Shown here: in pieces, positions 6,588-8,729 of the stretch | Numbering within the stretch: position 1 is the stretch's first letter | Layout: every line of letters begins with the position of its first letter | Source: Eggerthella sp. CAG:298 | GTDB lineage: Bacteria > Actinomycetota > Coriobacteriia > Coriobacteriales > Eggerthellaceae | NCBI GenBank assembly: GCA_000435675.1 | Contig: FR895123.1 | Coordinates: 41,786 to 50,514 of the forward strand | Reading direction: 5' to 3' | Length of the DNA: 8,729 nt | The notes under the pieces: model-generated | What the model saw: only the letters and a program-made list of their open reading frames with translations | Databases searched by the model: none | What the model was told of the DNA's origin: nothing | Translations under genes and position numbers: made by a program

Positions 6588-6593
6588 ATATTC

Positions 6594-7088
6594 ATGGAAG
6601 AAACCCAAAAGCAAAAGCTCGACCCGCGCATCAAGAATGTATGGCGCGTAAGCGACACGATCGCTCTCACGCTCATTTTCTTGTGTGTTTTCGCAGTTGG
6701 TGGGATCGCACTTCTTGTCGATGAGAGCACGTCTTGGTGGGCGGGTCCGTATTGCCTCATATCGTTCATCTGCTTCGTTGCTTTGCTCATCCTGTTTTGG
6801 GTGGTCATCACGCCGCTGCGCTACATTCGCTGGAGCTATGCCCTTTCGAAGGAATTCCTCGATATCATGCGTGGCATCATCGTGCGCAAGCACACCGTAG
6901 TGCCGTTCATTCGCGTGCAGAACACCGACACGCGCCAAGGTCCGCTTTTGCGCATGATAGGGCTTGCGTCGGTCACGATTTCGACCGCAGCTGGATCGAT
7001 GGAGATCCCCGGGCTTCCCGCTGCTGAGGCTGAAACGCTGCGCGATCAAGCTGCCGAATTCGCTCGCCTTGCCAAAGAGGATGTGTAG
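6594..7088 (+). CDS. YdbS-like membrane protein with a bacterial PH (bPH2) domain
   Basis: This 164-residue protein of the YdbS/DUF304 family has a short charged N-terminus and two predicted membrane helices at about 22-43 and 52-73. A cytosolic bPH2 domain follows at about 79-155. The diagnostic stretch is VPFIRVQNTDTRQGPLLRMI at 103-122, followed by GLASVTISTAAG and EIPGLPAAEAETLRD, the usual YdbS-type ending. The molecular role of the family is not settled. In Bacillus subtilis the ydbST pair belongs to the sigma-W envelope-stress regulon and has been linked to resistance to antimicrobial compounds, but I cannot transfer that function here. It is followed three bases after its stop by a YdbT-like gene, the usual partner arrangement. 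I leave the symbol empty because orthology to ydbS is only at family level. Confidence 0.88.
   Translation: MEETQKQKLDPRIKNVWRVSDTIALTLIFLCVFAVGGIALLVDESTSWWAGPYCLISFICFVALLILFWVVITPLRYIRWSYALSKEFLDIMRGIIVRKHTVVPFIRVQNTDTRQGPLLRMIGLASVTISTAAGSMEIPGLPAAEAETLRDQAAEFARLAKEDV
7076..7081 (+). promoter_or_regulatory. Ribosome binding site (AGAGGA) supporting the GTG start at 7092
   Basis: AGAGGA lies ten bases before the GTG at 7092, inside the 3' end of the preceding gene. The next in-frame start, ATG at 7164, has no comparable site, so the GTG is favoured. Confidence 0.55.
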
Positions 7089-7091
7089 CGC

Positions 7092-8729
7092 GTGGAATCT
7101 CCCAATACTCCTCCATCGAACGAAACACCCAAGCCGCCCGCACCTACGGGCGCGCCGGTGGCCATGCCTGCTCCCAAGCCTGCATCTGCGCCCGCGTCTG
7201 CTGCAGCACCAGTGAAGCACAAGCTCAATCACAGCTACGTCTGGCTCGGTGCTCTGCGCATCGTGCCCTTTGTGTTCGTGGTGGCCATCGCCTCAGCGGG
7301 CGATGCGCTCTTCGAATTGATCGACATCTATGCAACGGGCGGTTCTATCCTCATCGTATTGCTGGTATTGATCGCTATCGTTCTTGTGGCCACCGGCATC
7401 GCGATGCTGGTGCGGCTCATCAGCTACAACTACATCTGGTACGAGTATTCCAACGAAGAGTTCAGCTTCTATTCGGGCATCATCTCGAAGAAGCGCGCTC
7501 ACGTTCCCTATCAGCGCATCCAATCGATCAATCAGAAAGCAACGTTGTTCCAGCGCATCGCGGGGGTTTGCACCGTGAGCATCGAAACAGCAGGCGGGGC
7601 ATCGAACACTGCGATCACGCTTCCTTATATTGAGAAGTCGGCAGCCGAAGCGCTGCGCAAGGAGCTCTTCGCACGCAAGCAGTTCGCACAGATGAAAGCT
7701 GCTGGCGTCGAGGTGCCTGCGGGCATGACCGCTGAACACGCAGCTGAAACGCTCGGCGCGGTTGCTTCGCAGGGTGCTACGTCCTCAACGCTCCCTGCTC
7801 CCACAGGCGCGCCAGCCGCCACTATTCCTGCACCAACGGTTGCGCCAACCATCCCAAATGCGGACGAATACAATGCGCTCGATACGCCTGCTCATCTGGT
7901 GAACGATTTTCGCGGGGTGTTCGGAGGCGATGCCATCGACACGGGTACCACCACCTATGAATACGGGCTTTCTAACAAGCAATTGGTGCTCACAGGCATG
8001 ACCGGAAAGACTTCGGTAGTCGTGGTCTTCCTCTCGATATTCGCCACCCTGAGCTCTGTCCTGTCGGGCATCGGCTATATGTTCCACACCTCTGAAGACG
8101 AGATGATCAGCACGGTCACGGGTTTGATCGACCTCATCCCAACCTCATGGATGGTCGGCGTTATCGTGAGCATCGTGGGTTCCTTCATTGCCATCATGCT
8201 CGTGGTCTGGCTCATCACCGTGGGCGGAGCTTGCCTTTCTTATGGCGGATTCCGCGCGCGCAGACGCGGCGCACGCATCGAGACCGAATATGGCATCATC
8301 AACCACAACTTCAATGGCATCGATATCGATCGCATTCAATCGGTCGAGGTCAGCCAATCATTCTTCCAGCGTTTGCTCAAATCCTGCACGCTTTCGCTCG
8401 CACGTGTTGCGAGCGCTGCCCAAGACTCTTCGGAATCATCTACGAAGAGTCAGGCGCGTCTGGTCATCCATCCGTTCGTCAAGCTCGATAAGGTCGACGA
8501 GATCCTTGCAGGGCTTTTGCCGGAGTGGCAAGATCTGCCCGCACCAGACAAGAAGCTTCCTGCGCGTGCGCGCCGTCGCGCCATCACGCGCCGCGCTATC
8601 CTGCAGGGCGGAGGCTTCTGGCTGGCCGTCTTCACCTTCATCACCATGTTCCTACTGGCGCTACCTCTGAACTTCGATCTCCTGTCGTATTCAGAGCTCA
8701 GCGATTATCTCATCTTCTACACCATGGCC
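7092..8729 (+). CDS. YdbT-like multi-pass PH-domain membrane protein, 3' end beyond the window
   Basis: This frame is open for 546 codons from the GTG at 7092 to the window edge with no stop, so the protein is partial. The order is a Pro/Ala-rich disordered N-terminus (1-42), membrane helices at about 50-69 and 85-107, then bPH2 domain 1 (about 110-195) with VPYQRIQSINQKATLFQRIA at 138-157 and ETAGG at 165-169. A second Pro/Ala/Thr-rich linker (about 205-260) follows, then YGLSNKQLVLTGMTGK at 291-306, typical of YdbT proteins. Helices at about 307-331 and 353-380 precede bPH2 domain 2 (about 385-476), with IETEYGI and DRIQSVEVSQSFFQRLL at 413-429. A basic patch (491-501, RARRRAITRR) then precedes another helix from about 508, cut by the edge. 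YdbT proteins usually carry repeated bPH2 domains, so a further one may lie downstream. The gene starts three bases after the YdbS-like gene and surely shares its transcript. Function is unknown beyond a possible envelope role. Confidence 0.87.
   Translation, partial: MESPNTPPSNETPKPPAPTGAPVAMPAPKPASAPASAAAPVKHKLNHSYVWLGALRIVPFVFVVAIASAGDALFELIDIYATGGSILIVLLVLIAIVLVATGIAMLVRLISYNYIWYEYSNEEFSFYSGIISKKRAHVPYQRIQSINQKATLFQRIAGVCTVSIETAGGASNTAITLPYIEKSAAEALRKELFARKQFAQMKAAGVEVPAGMTAEHAAETLGAVASQGATSSTLPAPTGAPAATIPAPTVAPTIPNADEYNALDTPAHLVNDFRGVFGGDAIDTGTTTYEYGLSNKQLVLTGMTGKTSVVVVFLSIFATLSSVLSGIGYMFHTSEDEMISTVTGLIDLIPTSWMVGVIVSIVGSFIAIMLVVWLITVGGACLSYGGFRARRRGARIETEYGIINHNFNGIDIDRIQSVEVSQSFFQRLLKSCTLSLARVASAAQDSSESSTKSQARLVIHPFVKLDKVDEILAGLLPEWQDLPAPDKKLPARARRRAITRRAILQGGGFWLAVFTFITMFLLALPLNFDLLSYSELSDYLIFYTMA

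Larger units (their letters stand above)
6369..6593 (+). other. Intergenic region between hypD and the PH-domain genes
   Basis: These 225 bases carry no gene I can support. Near the left end GTGGT (6386-6390) and ACCAC (6396-6400) can form a 5-bp stem with a TGCGC loop, but there is no T-run after it. Near the right end is a TATAAT box and a GCAGG/CCTGC inverted repeat. The base composition is visibly more AT-rich than the flanking genes toward the right end, as expected for a promoter region. Confidence 0.7.

Noticed and set aside
6477..6593. Earlier start for the YdbS-like gene at 6477
   Set aside because: It would start upstream of the TATAAT box and add unrelated residues with no ribosome binding site, whereas 6594 has GGAG at the right distance.
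1..8729. Apparent abundance of GATC and CGATCG words
   Set aside because: They fall mostly inside coding sequence, where frequent Asp-GAT, Ile-ATC and Arg-CGC codons produce them. Without a count against a codon-shuffled null there is no reason to infer a special signal.
1..8729. tRNA or rRNA genes, CRISPR arrays, insertion sequences, prophage genes
   Set aside because: None seen: the window is almost wholly filled by the seven genes described, and the gaps lack the needed structures or repeats.

Overview
The window reads as a compact chromosomal segment of a moderately GC-rich anaerobic bacterium with all recognisable genes on the + strand. Gene content ([NiFe]-hydrogenase maturation genes, a short Mrp-type Fe-S ATPase, and a glucose-6-phosphate isomerase resembling the Pgi half of Tal-Pgi fusions) and codon style would suit an actinobacterial anaerobe such as a member of the Coriobacteriia. 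That placement is an inference from memory of the families, not from a search.

Layout. (1) 1-719: the 3' part of an Mrp/NBP35 (ApbC-type) ATPase, cut by the left edge. (2) 720-796: a short spacer with a possible -10 box and a 6-bp inverted repeat. (3) 797-2518: pgi, a stand-alone isomerase lacking the transaldolase half. (4) 2524-5049 hypF, 5052-5288 hypC and 5292-6368 hypD, with gaps of only 5, 2 and 3 bases after pgi, so pgi-hypF-hypC-hypD looks like one transcription unit. (5) 6369-6593: a 225-base intergenic region with a perfect TATAAT box. (6) 6594-7088 and 7092-8729 (open at the right edge): a ydbS/ydbT-like pair of membrane proteins with bacterial PH (bPH2/DUF304) domains. The second gene starts at a GTG and has no stop codon inside the window.

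How the genes work together. HypF makes the carbamoyl group that becomes cyanide on HypE. HypC and HypD form the scaffold on which Fe(CN)2CO is assembled for [NiFe] hydrogenase. hypE, hypA, hypB and the hydrogenase structural genes are not in the window; hypE is absent from its common place after hypD. The Mrp ATPase is a general Fe-S cluster carrier, and HypD is a [4Fe-4S] protein, but any functional tie is only positional. The PH-domain pair is a separate unit of poorly defined envelope function.

I see no clear new system here. The best leads are in HypF: one zinc-finger cysteine is replaced by Asp, the GGD/Pro motif of the Kae1-like domain has changed, and there are low-complexity insertions. 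Two others are the coupling of pgi to hyp genes and the repeated PAPTGAP linker in the PH-domain protein. No RNA genes, mobile elements, CRISPR arrays or convincing intrinsic terminators were found.
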